Below, one piece after another: positions 52,241-61,319 of a DNA stretch of 64,000 nt. Within the stretch, counting starts at the first letter, position 1; each line of letters starts with the position of its first letter. The translations under genes and the position numbers were made by a program. Source of the stretch: Clostridiales bacterium (GTDB lineage Bacteria > Bacillota > Clostridia > Saccharofermentanales > Saccharofermentanaceae); assembly GCA_017478485.1 (NCBI GenBank), contig JAFVDI010000028.1, positions 182,926 to 246,925 on the forward strand, in the 5' to 3' direction. The notes under the pieces are model-generated. The model ran no database searches and was not told the origin of the DNA. It worked only from the letters and a program-made list of their open reading frames with translations.

Positions 52241-53383
52241 TCAGATGCTCTTTTTCGATACCGCATCGAAAAGAACATTTGCCGTACCGGATCCGCCGTA
52301 GACTTTTACGGATCCTACGAAACACAGATGGCCGCCCCTTCCGATATACGGTTCTACGTATTTATATGAATACCGCTTCAGATTTGCTTTGCGGATCTTC
52401 TTCACTTCAGCTGCAGGAACGGAGCTTCCGCCCGTGTATTTCTTATAAGTTGCCTTTACCATCGCATAGAATTTTCTGTTCGTCTTCCCTGCAAGTTTGA
52501 CTGCAGTACCGTCATTTACGATCTTTCCGGAAGAGATGGCAATGTTGTAAACCTTAAAGCTATCAGATGTTTTCGGATCAGCATCCGAGATGCGGACAAG
52601 GATGGAGACCAGCTTGCTTGTCACATGATAAGAATAAGTGATCTGCTTTGCGCCGTCACCTTTGAGAGGATACTTGCTCAGCTCGGACTTCATCTTCCTG
52701 TTCGCGGCATCGGTATTCCTTGTGGAGATCGATACCTTCGGGATCCTGTAAGGATGCTTCTTTCCGGAGATGATGCTTTCCTTGCTGACTGCGTTGCTTA
52801 CCTTTATCTTCGGTTTTACTGCCTTCTTTGCGGCAGGAGTTCCCTGGCTGGGCTTTATTGCAAACGGCGTCGGGGTGGGTTTTCTGTTGATATACGATCT
52901 GATGTTGACTGTTTCTTTCGTGCGGAAGAATGAATTCGAAATGACCGAATACTGCGTAACGTATGCTTTTCCGCTCTTTCTGTTTATGTGATAACGAAGC
53001 AGGGCACCCGTATTCGATTTGAACATTATCATGATCTCGTTCTTGTTGCTTGAGGCTATGCCCCAGGTACAAGGAACTCTGTCTTCGTCCAGGATCTTCT
53101 GGAGATTCTTGATCTTGAAATACAGGTAATTGGTAAATCCCGTCATTGCCTCTTCATCGGTAAGAGGCTTCGGGGGTTCTGTTTCAGCGGGAGTGGTCTC
53201 GGGCGTCAATTCTGAATACTCAGGCGTGTCCGGGCTTTCCTTTAATGAAGAAATTGTTGTTTCGGCAGAGGATTCGGCCGATCCTTCACTGCTTTTCGGA
53301 TCTTTACCGGCCGGCGTTGCAGAACATGCGCATACGATAAATGCGCAAAGGACCGCCAATAAAGTTAACCTAAAGTGCTTCAT
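52241..53383 (-). CDS. Larger lipoprotein related to the one at 50008
   Basis: The 380-residue protein has a lipoprotein signal ending VCAC, a Ser/Glu/Thr/Pro-rich linker (about 25-75), an extra domain (about 75-165) and a C-terminal domain similar in layout to the 50008-50733 protein: YRIPKVSISTRNTDAANRK, then KVYNIAISSGKIVNDGT, then YVEPYIGRGGHLCFVG. Both therefore appear to be DUF4163/DUF3298-like. It is rich in lysine, as in other exported proteins here. GGGAG precedes the ATG at 53383. Confidence 0.65.
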   Translation of the reverse strand: MKHFRLTLLAVLCAFIVCACSATPAGKDPKSSEGSAESSAETTISSLKESPDTPEYSELTPETTPAETEPPKPLTDEEAMTGFTNYLYFKIKNLQKILDEDRVPCTWGIASSNKNEIMIMFKSNTGALLRYHINRKSGKAYVTQYSVISNSFFRTKETVNIRSYINRKPTPTPFAIKPSQGTPAAKKAVKPKIKVSNAVSKESIISGKKHPYRIPKVSISTRNTDAANRKMKSELSKYPLKGDGAKQITYSYHVTSKLVSILVRISDADPKTSDSFKVYNIAISSGKIVNDGTAVKLAGKTNRKFYAMVKATYKKYTGGSSVPAAEVKKIRKANLKRYSYKYVEPYIGRGGHLCFVGSVKVYGGSGTANVLFDAVSKKSI

Positions 53384-53515
53384 ATATATCTCCCAAACCC
53401 CGCTAGAATTATATATGCCGAGCAAGTGACTTTCAATCGTTCATATCATCTTGCCCGGAACATTCCGCAACATTTGAGGAATATCGCTGCTTTTTCCGCA
53501 CTTTTATGCCCGAAA

Positions 53516-54100
53516 CTACACCATCACCCTGTACAGTCCGTGGCGGTTGCAGTATGCGTAAACATATTTCACCCTGTCGATCTTAAATCTCGTTTCCGCA
53601 TTTCCCTCGGGATAGAGTTTCACGAACTGGACACGGGAATCTGATACCGCTGCCAGAAAAGAGATGTAGTGGTCCTTCTCCATTGCATGGCTGACCGACA
53701 CGAAATATTCGTCTTCTATGCGTTCAATGCTGATCTCATGCTCTGCATCGCAAACCTCGGGTTCGAGCGGCGGCAGAGTGATCCCGCAGCAGCTGATGAG
53801 AGCTTCGCCCGTTGAACGGACCGCATTGCCGCAGACGGGGCATACATAGAACCGGCTCTTGAGCATGTTTGAAGACTGGTTCCTGTTTTGTATGTCTTCG
53901 CCCGAAAGAAGTTCTATTACCGAAATGTCGAGAGCTTTCGCCAGAGATTCCAAAAGGCTTATGTCCGGAAATCCCTGTCCGGTTTCCCACTTGCTGACCG
54001 CCTTGCTGCTGACAAACAGTCTGTCCGCCAGTTCTTCCTGCGTCATCTTTTTGTTCTCACGGAGCTTCTTTATAACAGCTCCCGTAACGTATTTATCCAT
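53516..54100 (-). CDS. HTH-desulfoferrodoxin fusion protein
   Basis: The 194-residue protein joins an XRE helix-turn-helix (about 8-62, LRENKKMTQEELADRLFVSS) to a complete two-iron desulfoferrodoxin-type domain. YVCPVCGN and SCCG give Cys87, Cys90, Cys104 and Cys105, the rubredoxin-like site. EHEISIE, SHAMEKDHYISF and YCNRHGLYR give His121, His138, His144, Cys184 and His187, matching the four His and one Cys of the superoxide reductase site. The iron site is therefore fully conserved, and the protein may be a redox- or superoxide-responsive regulator. AAGGAGG precedes the ATG. Confidence 0.88.
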   Translation of the reverse strand: MDKYVTGAVIKKLRENKKMTQEELADRLFVSSKAVSKWETGQGFPDISLLESLAKALDISVIELLSGEDIQNRNQSSNMLKSRFYVCPVCGNAVRSTGEALISCCGITLPPLEPEVCDAEHEISIERIEDEYFVSVSHAMEKDHYISFLAAVSDSRVQFVKLYPEGNAETRFKIDRVKYVYAYCNRHGLYRVMV

Positions 54101-54167
54101 GGTTTTACCTCCTTGTGAGGCAAGCGTAACACACGCCTTTGAAGGATTGTACCTACGATGCGTGGAG

Positions 54168-54710
54168 TCAGACCCGGAGGCTGTCCAATATCTCTTTTGC
54201 TCTCTTTAAAACGGGCAGTTCCCTGTTGCAGATGAGCCTGCCGAGCGGAGTCTCTCTTCTTTTTTCATACTCGCTGACGGCCTGCTCATAAGTCATTTTC
54301 AAAGTGGAAAGATGGAAGTCATCTATCTCCTGCTGCGTCATGTTCTTATCACCGAAAGAGATGACTTTGCAGAGAAAGTAGTTGTTGATGTTGTGACGGT
54401 GGATCAGATTGTAGTGATCACTGACAACTCCGATCCTGCAGATGACTTCGGTTTCAGCGCCGAGTTCTTCATGAAGTTCACGTTTTATCGCTGATTCAAG
54501 ATCTTCGCCGTCTTCCACTCCGCCGCCGGATGTTTCAATGAGGGTTGCCCTGCCGAAATCATCGTCTCTTTCAACTCTTACGAAATAGAAAGATCCGTCA
54601 TCGTCAAAACACACCGCCCTGGCGATATTCCTGTCATGGTCCGTATATTCAAATGGCCATTCGTTATCAGTAAGTTCGAGCTTAAGTTCCATTTGACGCT
54701 CTTTATTCAC
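54168..54710 (-). CDS. Nudix hydrolase
   Basis: The 180-residue protein has the Nudix box GGVEDGEDLESAIKRELHEE followed by LG, in which the Glu residues bind Mg2+ for cleavage of a nucleoside-diphosphate-linked substrate. The substrate is unknown. I choose a GTG start at 54710 because AAGGAG lies 9 bases upstream; an ATG at 54692 is the alternative. It overlaps the end of the GNAT gene by 8 bases, so the two are coupled. Confidence 0.88.
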   Translation of the reverse strand: MNKERQMELKLELTDNEWPFEYTDHDRNIARAVCFDDDGSFYFVRVERDDDFGRATLIETSGGGVEDGEDLESAIKRELHEELGAETEVICRIGVVSDHYNLIHRHNINNYFLCKVISFGDKNMTQQEIDDFHLSTLKMTYEQAVSEYEKRRETPLGRLICNRELPVLKRAKEILDSLRV

Positions 54711-55155
54711 CCGTGGGAACTCCTTCGTTAAGGCTCTTGTTTCTGTAGTTCAGATTCGTGCGCAGCGAATAGCCCTGCGACTCCCAGAATGCGTTAGCTC
54801 CGTCATTATCCTTGAAAACAAGACCGAAGATCTTGTTGATGCCTTCTTTTTTCAATGCCTCTTCCGCACAGGTTACAAGCCTTGCAGCTATGCCCATGCG
54901 GCGGCAGTCGGGATGAACGCACATGTGATGTATTATCGCGCGGCGTCCGTCGTGACCCGTAAGGATCACGCCTATCATCTTCCCGTCTTTTACTGCGGCA
55001 AAACAGGTGTCGGGGTTTCGCTTAAGATACTTTTCGATCCCTTCGCGGGAATCATCCACGGGATTTAACGCCCTGCGGCTCTGCTCGGTGGAATTCCACA
55101 GTTCAAACATCGCATCGTAATCAGCTATGGTCACATGTTTTATCTCGTAGTCCAA
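54703..55155 (-). CDS. GNAT family N-acetyltransferase
   Basis: The 150-residue protein has the GNAT core: IGVILTGHDGRRAIIHHMCV, then HPDCRRMGIAARLV, the acetyl-CoA pyrophosphate loop (R/Q-x-x-G-x-G/A variant), then KIFGLVFKDNDGANAFWES. The acceptor is not known. The start is TTG at 55155 with GGAG 8 bases upstream. Confidence 0.85.
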   Translation of the reverse strand: MDYEIKHVTIADYDAMFELWNSTEQSRRALNPVDDSREGIEKYLKRNPDTCFAAVKDGKMIGVILTGHDGRRAIIHHMCVHPDCRRMGIAARLVTCAEEALKKEGINKIFGLVFKDNDGANAFWESQGYSLRTNLNYRNKSLNEGVPTGE

Positions 55156-55245
55156 GTCAATGACTCCTTCAAAGATTTTCTGTTAATTCTATCACTTTGG
55201 CTGCAGTAGTATAATCTGGATAACAACGAAAGGAGCGGCGGTATC

Positions 55246-55650
55246 ATGACAAGAAGAGAATTCCTTAAAACAGATAAGATGAAAAAACTCCGCGGAAACA
55301 TCACCGCATGCGCTGCCTTAGGTTATGCCGTTGCAATTGTTTCCGTAATCATCAATGTTGTCATGAGCCATGAATACGCCGTGATCTTTGACGCCTTGTT
55401 CATCGTTGCGATGTCACTTCTGGTCCATCTTCTCCAGAGCCGCGTCGCCGCGATCCTCATCACCATATATGCGGTGATCGATGTGGCAGTCCTTTATATC
55501 ATGACAGGAAGAACCGGCGGACTTATCGTGCTCGTCATAGGTATCTACGCAGTAATCTGCACATTCAAGTTCCACAAAGCGTGGAAAGAAAAGAAAGCCA
55601 TTGAAGAAGCCAAAGCCAAGGCTGAAGCAATGCAGGAAACTAAGGATTGA
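55246..55650 (+). CDS. Uncharacterised four-helix membrane protein
   Basis: The 134-residue protein has four hydrophobic segments (about 21-43, 46-62, 67-88, 89-108) and a Lys/Glu/Ala-rich C-terminal helix KAIEEAKAKAEAM. No family recognised. AAAGGAG lies before the ATG and a TATAAT lies about 38 bases upstream. The gene is alone on the plus strand between minus-strand genes. Confidence 0.65.
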   Translation: MTRREFLKTDKMKKLRGNITACAALGYAVAIVSVIINVVMSHEYAVIFDALFIVAMSLLVHLLQSRVAAILITIYAVIDVAVLYIMTGRTGGLIVLVIGIYAVICTFKFHKAWKEKKAIEEAKAKAEAMQETKD

Positions 55651-55690
55651 TCCGCTGCTTTTTTATTCCCCTTTTAAACCTTTGCATACC

Positions 55691-56935
55691 TTATCCCTCC
55701 ACGCTGCTCTTTTCGAGTTCCCTTATCCTTTTGATCCCGGACATGATGAGTGCGACGATCACAAGGCATACGCCTGAGAACATGACGGTAATGGCTGAAC
55801 CTCTTCCCACGCCCTGGCCCGTGATCTTTCCGACTGCGTCTGCAGTTACTCCGCTGAGCGCGTAAGCAATAACATATCCGAGCTGTGATATAAAACCTAT
55901 GAATGCCCATGCCCTTCCCTGGTACTCATCGGGGATATTGGTCCTGGCAAGATAATCGAGGCTGTTGTTTGCGAACGGAAGCGCCGCAAAGAAAATAAAA
56001 CCGAAGCAGCATATAATGATCTTGTTCTGTGTTACGGCAAACATCGCCATGCCGATCCCTGACACCGCAAGACCCACCCACAGTGCTCTTACGAAGTGCT
56101 TCTTAATACCCTTGATGCCAAGCAGGACACCGGTTACCAGCATACCTGAAGCAGCCGCGGTCTCAACGATACCCAAAGTTTTGGCATCTGCAAATGACAG
56201 CACGAAAGGCTCACCTAAGACCTGGAAAACTCCCATAAACAGACAGATCAGAGAAGATATGACGATCAGAAGAAAAAGTCCTTTTTTGCCTGATACCACT
56301 TTCCATCCTTCTTTCATGCTCTTGAAGAACGGCTCGGGTTCCTTGGGCGTACTCGTCTTTAATCCGTGTCTTACGACTGCGGCTGCAACGACCGTAAGGA
56401 AGAACGTGCAGATATCTATTATGAGGATCAGCCTGATGTCACTGACTGCAAGAAGGAATCCTGCGATGACGGGCGAGAAAAGATATCTCGCACTTCCCGC
56501 CATCGATACCAGGCCGTTTGCTTTGGAATACTGTTCTTTGGTAAGAAGGTCTGTGATCGTTGCCGTATATGAAGGTTCTAGAAGCGCAGAGAAAACGGAG
56601 CTGACGGTTGTTCCGACATATATCTGCCAGAGCGCCGCATCCCCTTTTAACATGCACAACAGGATGAACAATACGCCGAGTCCCGAAAGACCGTCGCCGA
56701 TCATCATGAGAAGACGCCTGTCATATCTGTCAGCCAGAACGCCTGCGGGAACCTTGAGAACAAGTGCGGGAAGAAATCCGAGAAGCGTGAGAAGAGCCAT
56801 GTCGGCTGCGCTTCCAGTCTTCTGGAAGATATAAAGACCGAGGCCGAAGCTCGTAAGGCCGCCACCGATCGATGAGATCAGTTCACCTGCCCAGAGCAGA
56901 AGAAATTTTCCGTAATTGTTCTTTGAGTCAGTCAC
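55691..56935 (-). CDS. MFS transporter
   Basis: The 414-residue protein has 12 predicted helices. GVLADRYDRRLLMMIGDGLSG between helices 2 and 3 is the major-facilitator signature (DRxxRR), and the N-terminus LLLWAGELISSIGGGLTSFG is typical of the enterobactin exporter-like (MFS_3) subgroup. It is predicted to export a drug or siderophore. The start is GTG at 56935. An inverted repeat TAAGTCA (56938-56944) and TGACTTA (56959-56965) lies immediately upstream. Confidence 0.88.
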   Translation of the reverse strand: MTDSKNNYGKFLLLWAGELISSIGGGLTSFGLGLYIFQKTGSAADMALLTLLGFLPALVLKVPAGVLADRYDRRLLMMIGDGLSGLGVLFILLCMLKGDAALWQIYVGTTVSSVFSALLEPSYTATITDLLTKEQYSKANGLVSMAGSARYLFSPVIAGFLLAVSDIRLILIIDICTFFLTVVAAAVVRHGLKTSTPKEPEPFFKSMKEGWKVVSGKKGLFLLIVISSLICLFMGVFQVLGEPFVLSFADAKTLGIVETAAASGMLVTGVLLGIKGIKKHFVRALWVGLAVSGIGMAMFAVTQNKIIICCFGFIFFAALPFANNSLDYLARTNIPDEYQGRAWAFIGFISQLGYVIAYALSGVTADAVGKITGQGVGRGSAITVMFSGVCLVIVALIMSGIKRIRELEKSSVEG

Positions 56936-57044
56936 AGTAAGTCACCATCCATCTTTGATGACTTAACTATATTATCTGCCGGAAGATTAATCTTTATGTG
57001 ATTATTAGTTAATCCTTAAATAACTCTTAAATCTGAAAACGCCT

Positions 57045-57263
57045 TCACATCTTTGCGCGGGCTATGAAGCAGACTACGGCGATCACCGCGAAAACGCCTG
57101 CGGTGATGAAGGACATTATCATGCGGCGGTAAAGCCTTGCATAAAGCGTAGTTGTTCCGTCGAGCACATGATAATAGCTGTACCTGAAAAACAGAGCCAT
57201 GATCAGCGAGATGACACAGGCAACAACGATAACTATTCCGATGATAAGCAATGCTCTTTTCAT
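57045..57263 (-). CDS. Small two-helix membrane protein
   Basis: The 72-residue protein has two membrane helices (about 4-26 and 46-67). Its ATG overlaps the stop of the DUF1295 gene by 4 bases, so it is probably translated together with it. AAGGAGC lies about 12 bases upstream. No family recognised. Confidence 0.65.
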   Translation of the reverse strand: MKRALLIIGIVIVVACVISLIMALFFRYSYYHVLDGTTTLYARLYRRMIMSFITAGVFAVIAVVCFIARAKM

Positions 57264-58234
57264 ACTTTTCGATCAAAGCTCCTTACGGGTATATACTTAA
57301 AGACCTGTTCAATATAAGCTCCGTATAACGGATATTTTCCTGAAGATATCTTCTCTGCCAGTGTTGAGCTTCCCATGAAAAGTAAGATCAGCAAAAGCGG
57401 GCCTGTCATGGACCAGTGAAAGATACCGTGACTTGTGATCCCCGCACCGACAGCCGTTATGTAAAGACTCATCCAGATGCCCTGCTCCCCGAGATAATTC
57501 GGATGGCGCATGCGTCCCCACGGTCCTGTCGTATTGAAACCGAGATCATAAGGAGACGGCAGTTTGCTGAGATCTCCCTCCTTCTCAAGAAGCTCTTTTT
57601 TCCTGCAGTGAAATCTCCACTGGAATTCATCTGCAGTTGTCTCGAGCACAAGAAAGAATACCGCGAGCGCAAAGGACAAAATGTCCCAGCCTCCGAGCGG
57701 CGATGTTGATTCCATCGACGCGAGCGCGGGAAAACATATCGCCAGGACGAGTGCGTTCTGATACAGGCTTATGAAGAAAAGATCGAAAGCTGTCCACGCT
57801 AAAGGATTTCTGAAATACTTTGTTGAATGAACGATCGACCAGCGGTAATCCTCAACGCCGGTCCAGAACTTTATGCTGTACGCGCCTTTTCTGGCGAAGT
57901 TCACCGTGAGCCTGATGCCCCATGCGGTAACGATAAGAGCATAGATCACCAACCTTGCCTTCATTCCGCCGTTTGCCGCAATTATCCACACGTAAGCAAC
58001 AGGAAGGATGCTCCAGAGTTTATCCATCTGCGAATAGTTCTTCGTAATCTCTCCTGTTATGAAGCAGTACAGGACGGCACATGAACATACTATAAGCAAT
58101 GTTTTCAAAGTGGAAGCCTGCAGTTCAGACAGTTTAAACTCACTGAAAACAATGCCGAGGATGATAAGCGCAATAACAATAACTGCCGTTACTGCAGAGC
58201 CGATCATCCCTCTTTTGGAGTTTGTCTCACCCAT
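57260..58234 (-). CDS. DUF1295 (steroid 5-alpha-reductase-like) membrane protein
   Basis: The 324-residue protein has about eight membrane helices and the DUF1295 block GRMRHPNYLGEQGIWMSLY, which is the NADPH-binding region of the steroid reductase/isoprenylcysteine methyltransferase superfamily. Bacterial members act on unsaturated lipids or are uncharacterised. The start at 58234 has AAAGGAGGGGAG directly upstream; an earlier in-frame start would include that site. Confidence 0.87.
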   Translation of the reverse strand: MGETNSKRGMIGSAVTAVIVIALIILGIVFSEFKLSELQASTLKTLLIVCSCAVLYCFITGEITKNYSQMDKLWSILPVAYVWIIAANGGMKARLVIYALIVTAWGIRLTVNFARKGAYSIKFWTGVEDYRWSIVHSTKYFRNPLAWTAFDLFFISLYQNALVLAICFPALASMESTSPLGGWDILSFALAVFFLVLETTADEFQWRFHCRKKELLEKEGDLSKLPSPYDLGFNTTGPWGRMRHPNYLGEQGIWMSLYITAVGAGITSHGIFHWSMTGPLLLILLFMGSSTLAEKISSGKYPLYGAYIEQVFKYIPVRSFDRKV

Positions 58235-58415
58235 GGATCTCCCCTCCTTTTGCTGCCACAGCTTCAATTATACCCGATTGTTCTGCTCTTCAAAGTGAAA
58301 CCCGGGTACGTACTCGTATCCGGGCTTCCTGGTGTGGTGGGCGTTGTAATGAAGTTTTTGTGGCTTCAATGATATTATTTCACTTAAACCTGAAACCAAC
58401 CTTAAAAACGTGGCG

Positions 58416-60224
58416 TTATTTTACTTTGATCTTGAAGGTAACAGTCTTCGTTGATGAAGCCTTATAATTGCCGTTTCCTGCAGCCCTGACCTTAACCTTT
58501 ACTTTGTAGGTTCCCTTTCTGAGCTTCTTCTTGACGGTAACTGTTCCGTACTTGCTGATCTTGATCTTCTTGTTTCCGGACTTCTTGGTAAAGGTAAGCG
58601 TGCCCTGTCCCTTGCTGGTAAAAGATATGACGCTCGCATAAGAAAGTTTCTTCGTTGCTTTCTTCAGTTTGGAATACTTGATCTTGTATGTCTTGCCCTT
58701 CTTGATCTTCAGGCTGTTGGCTCTCTTATTGATCTTGAATTCAAATTCTTCGGAAGTGCCTTTATAGAAACTCTTGAACTTTACGATAAAAGTATAAGTT
58801 CCTACATCCTTTGCTTCTTCAACCTCATTTCCGTTGCTGTCCTTGATGATGTAAGAGTAATGCTCGGGGGAGATCATTCCTCCGTTCGCATCAGTGATCT
58901 TTACCAGAGCCGGCTGTGCGCCGCTGTAAGTAAACTGAGTTGCGGTCTGCTTTACCTCGCCGATGCGCGGGATGTCCTCATCTCTGATAACCTTTTTGCA
59001 GACAGTGCATGTCGTCTTGACATGTCCGTCATCTTCAAAGGTTGCCGGGTGAATTACATCATTTTCCTTATGTGCGGCGGGAATGACCCAGCTGTCCTTC
59101 TTGATCTCTTCTTCACCGTTTGCATCAGCGAAGTACTTACCGCAGTTTTCGCATGTCCAATATTCGCTGTTGCCGTTTTCCGTACATGTTTCGGCCTTGG
59201 CTTTGGTCCTGACAAGTGAATGTCCCGTTGCGGGAACGGTAATGTCGTCCTTGCTTATCTCGTTCGCACCGTCCTTATCGGTAAAGAACTTTCCGCATCT
59301 GGTGCATTTGTAGTATTCGATGTTGCCGGCAGCTGTGCAGCCGGGAGCCTTTTCTGCCACGTGTGTCATGGCATGGCCGAGTGCAGAAAGGATCCAGCTG
59401 TTTTCCGGGATCTCTGTCTTGCCGAGTGCATCTTTATAGAATTTTCCGGTGGTCTTACTCTTCCAGTATGCACTGTTTCCGGGCTCGGTACATGTCGCAG
59501 CTTTTGCAGGCACCATTTCGATATCCTTGATGGCTGAAGACGGGATCGGAACAGATGACGGCGCCTTACCAGTGTTGCGTTCTATCATTGCGCTGAGTGC
59601 ATACTTCAGTTCATCGCGTGTAACTCTGCCGCGGGGATAAACTTTGTTTCCCTGTTTATTGGGAAGCAGAAACTCCCACTGGATCGCCCATGTGAAAGGT
59701 CCCCATGCGTAGTAGTCTATGTTCTTGAAATCATCAAACCAGTCAGTTCTGCCATAATCGAAGGCTGTCTTGGATTCTTTGGTAACTGTAGTATATCTGT
59801 GCATCATGAGTGCAAGATCCTGCCTCGTTACCAGTTCGCCTACACCGAAAGTATCGGAGCAGACGTTGGGATAACCTAAAGCTATCTTTTTGCTCTGTCC
59901 CCACTTAAGAGCATTCTCATACCATGAACCTTTCTCAACATCCTTAAAGCTTGTTGAAAGACCTTTAACGCTCGGTTTTCCTGCGAGTTCATACAGTGTC
60001 TGCATGACCATCTCGCGTGTCATAAAATCATCAGACGAAGAGTGTTCGTCATTAGTGTCGAGAGTACTGTCAGGACTGTCTTTTGCTCCCTCAAAAGTTG
60101 TAATGATCTTTGTGCATTCTTGTGAGTCGAGGCAAAGGAAATATTTAAGATCTACGCCGAATTCATTCGCTGCTCCGCCGTATTCTATAGTATATGAGTA
60201 GCCCCTGACATTCGGCCATGTCTC
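58416..60224 (-). CDS. Surface protein, C-terminal part, read in the -1 frame
   Basis: This 602-residue part begins at the G of the heptamer A AAA AAG and continues the LRR protein at 60185-61216. It has a linker, an SLH-like region (about 68-210 of this part, SFKDVEKGSWYENALKWG and TDWFDDFKNIDYYAWG), three Cys-containing repeats of about 50 residues (CTEPGNSAYWKSKTTGKFYK, CTAAGNIEYYKCTRCGKFFT and CTENGNSEYWTCENCGKYFA) and a Lys-rich Ig-like end. The SLH region suggests wall attachment. By itself it has no signal peptide, and an ATG-started version (60023) would lack export, which argues for a real link to the upstream part. Confidence 0.75.
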   Translation of the reverse strand, partial: ETWPNVRGYSYTIEYGGAANEFGVDLKYFLCLDSQECTKIITTFEGAKDSPDSTLDTNDEHSSSDDFMTREMVMQTLYELAGKPSVKGLSTSFKDVEKGSWYENALKWGQSKKIALGYPNVCSDTFGVGELVTRQDLALMMHRYTTVTKESKTAFDYGRTDWFDDFKNIDYYAWGPFTWAIQWEFLLPNKQGNKVYPRGRVTRDELKYALSAMIERNTGKAPSSVPIPSSAIKDIEMVPAKAATCTEPGNSAYWKSKTTGKFYKDALGKTEIPENSWILSALGHAMTHVAEKAPGCTAAGNIEYYKCTRCGKFFTDKDGANEISKDDITVPATGHSLVRTKAKAETCTENGNSEYWTCENCGKYFADANGEEEIKKDSWVIPAAHKENDVIHPATFEDDGHVKTTCTVCKKVIRDEDIPRIGEVKQTATQFTYSGAQPALVKITDANGGMISPEHYSYIIKDSNGNEVEEAKDVGTYTFIVKFKSFYKGTSEEFEFKINKRANSLKIKKGKTYKIKYSKLKKATKKLSYASVISFTSKGQGTLTFTKKSGNKKIKISKYGTVTVKKKLRKGTYKVKVKVRAAGNGNYKASSTKTVTFKIKVK

Positions 60225-61216
60225 TTTTTTCCGCTTTTATAAGTCTTGAGAAGGCGTGTGTTATTGCCGATGTTTATCGACGGGAAATTATTGATATATG
60301 CCTCAAGGTAATACATCTGTGGGTTATGGCTTATGTCGAGCTCGTCCAGCTGATTGTCGCCGCAGTTCAGGCGTGCAAGTCTGGGATTCTTTGAAAGATC
60401 GAGCTCCTTTAAATCGTTCCAGGCTACGACGAGCTCTTGAAGCTGCGGATTGTGTGTTACGTCAATCTTGGTAACGCTGTTATTTGCGCAGTTGTAGTAC
60501 TGCAGTTCGGGAAGGTGGCTGACGCTGACATTGCCAAGATCGGGGTTATCCCAGATGTTAAGGCGCTTGAGCTTTGTGTTCTGGGAAATGTCGATCGATG
60601 TCATTTTGTTCCTGAACGCATCTAAATGTGTCAGTAATTTATGTTCACTGAGATCGAGTGTATGCAAAGCGCATGAACCGCACATAAGGTGCTCGAGCTT
60701 AGAGTTCGCGGCAAATTTGAGCGAGCTGAGCTCCGGATTCGTATTGCACTCAAGATAAGCCATATTAGGGTTATTCGAAAAATCGAGCGATGACAGATTA
60801 CAGTCAAAGCAGTATACCCACTCGAGTTCCGGATTGGCTGAAAAATCAAGTGCGGTCAAAGGATTGCCGGAGCACCATACGCCGTGGAGATCCTTGTTGC
60901 TTTTCAGGTTCACTGATGTGATGCTGTTATCGGCACACCATAATCCTTGAACAGATGTGAAGAATTCAATACCTTTCAGGCTCTTAATGCCTTTTCCTTC
61001 ACAGACAACATTCATGACGTGACTTATCTCGTAGTCACTGAGATAACCGTTGCCATCGGAATCGTAAGTCTTTACGACAGTTCTGAAATTTGCATCAGGG
61101 AAATTAGTGCTGTCGATCTTGACGCCTGATGCCGCATAAACATGTATTCCGGCAAAAGAGGGCATGATCATTGCCGCTGCAAGAAAGACCGAGATTGAAC
61201 GCAATATCTTATTCAT
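60185..61216 (-). CDS. Surface protein, N-terminal part with leucine-rich repeats
   Basis: The 343 residues read in this frame start with a signal peptide (about 1-29, MNKILRSISVFLAAAMIMPS). They then have a calcium-binding-type loop (YDSDGNGYLSDYE) and about ten leucine-rich repeats of 20-23 residues, e.g. NNSVTKIDVTHNPQLQELVV. This frame ends 13 codons after the A AAA AAG heptamer at residues 330-331, with a tail (RHGRMSGATHIL) unlike the rest. Reading in the -1 frame after the heptamer continues into a linker, SLH region and repeats, giving 933 residues in all. Signal, LRR and SLH regions suit a cell-surface adhesin. Confidence 0.75.
   Translation of the reverse strand: MNKILRSISVFLAAAMIMPSFAGIHVYAASGVKIDSTNFPDANFRTVVKTYDSDGNGYLSDYEISHVMNVVCEGKGIKSLKGIEFFTSVQGLWCADNSITSVNLKSNKDLHGVWCSGNPLTALDFSANPELEWVYCFDCNLSSLDFSNNPNMAYLECNTNPELSSLKFAANSKLEHLMCGSCALHTLDLSEHKLLTHLDAFRNKMTSIDISQNTKLKRLNIWDNPDLGNVSVSHLPELQYYNCANNSVTKIDVTHNPQLQELVVAWNDLKELDLSKNPRLARLNCGDNQLDELDISHNPQMYYLEAYINNFPSINIGNNTRLLKTYKSGKKRHGRMSGATHIL
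60224..60230 (-). other. Frameshift site A AAA AAG joining the two surface-protein parts
   Basis: In the frame of the LRR gene the codons are GGA AAA AAG AGA, so the heptamer A AAA AAG lies in the phase needed for -1 slippage, as in dnaX. The -1 frame is open from here to 58416. A weak 5-bp hairpin follows one base later. A one-base indel in the A6 run is the alternative. Confidence 0.65.
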
Positions 61217-61319
61217 CTGCTGATTCTCCTTATATGGTATCTGTTAAATTTTATAATAAGGATCAAGCAGGTTTAGATCTTTTAAATATATATTTGTTTA
61301 CATTCTCTTGTCAGACAGA

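Noticed and set aside
58970..59500. Spaced repeats suggestive of a repeat array
   Set aside because: They are protein-coding repeats of about 50 residues with a shared Cys/Gly pattern, not equal DNA repeats with unique spacers, so not CRISPR.
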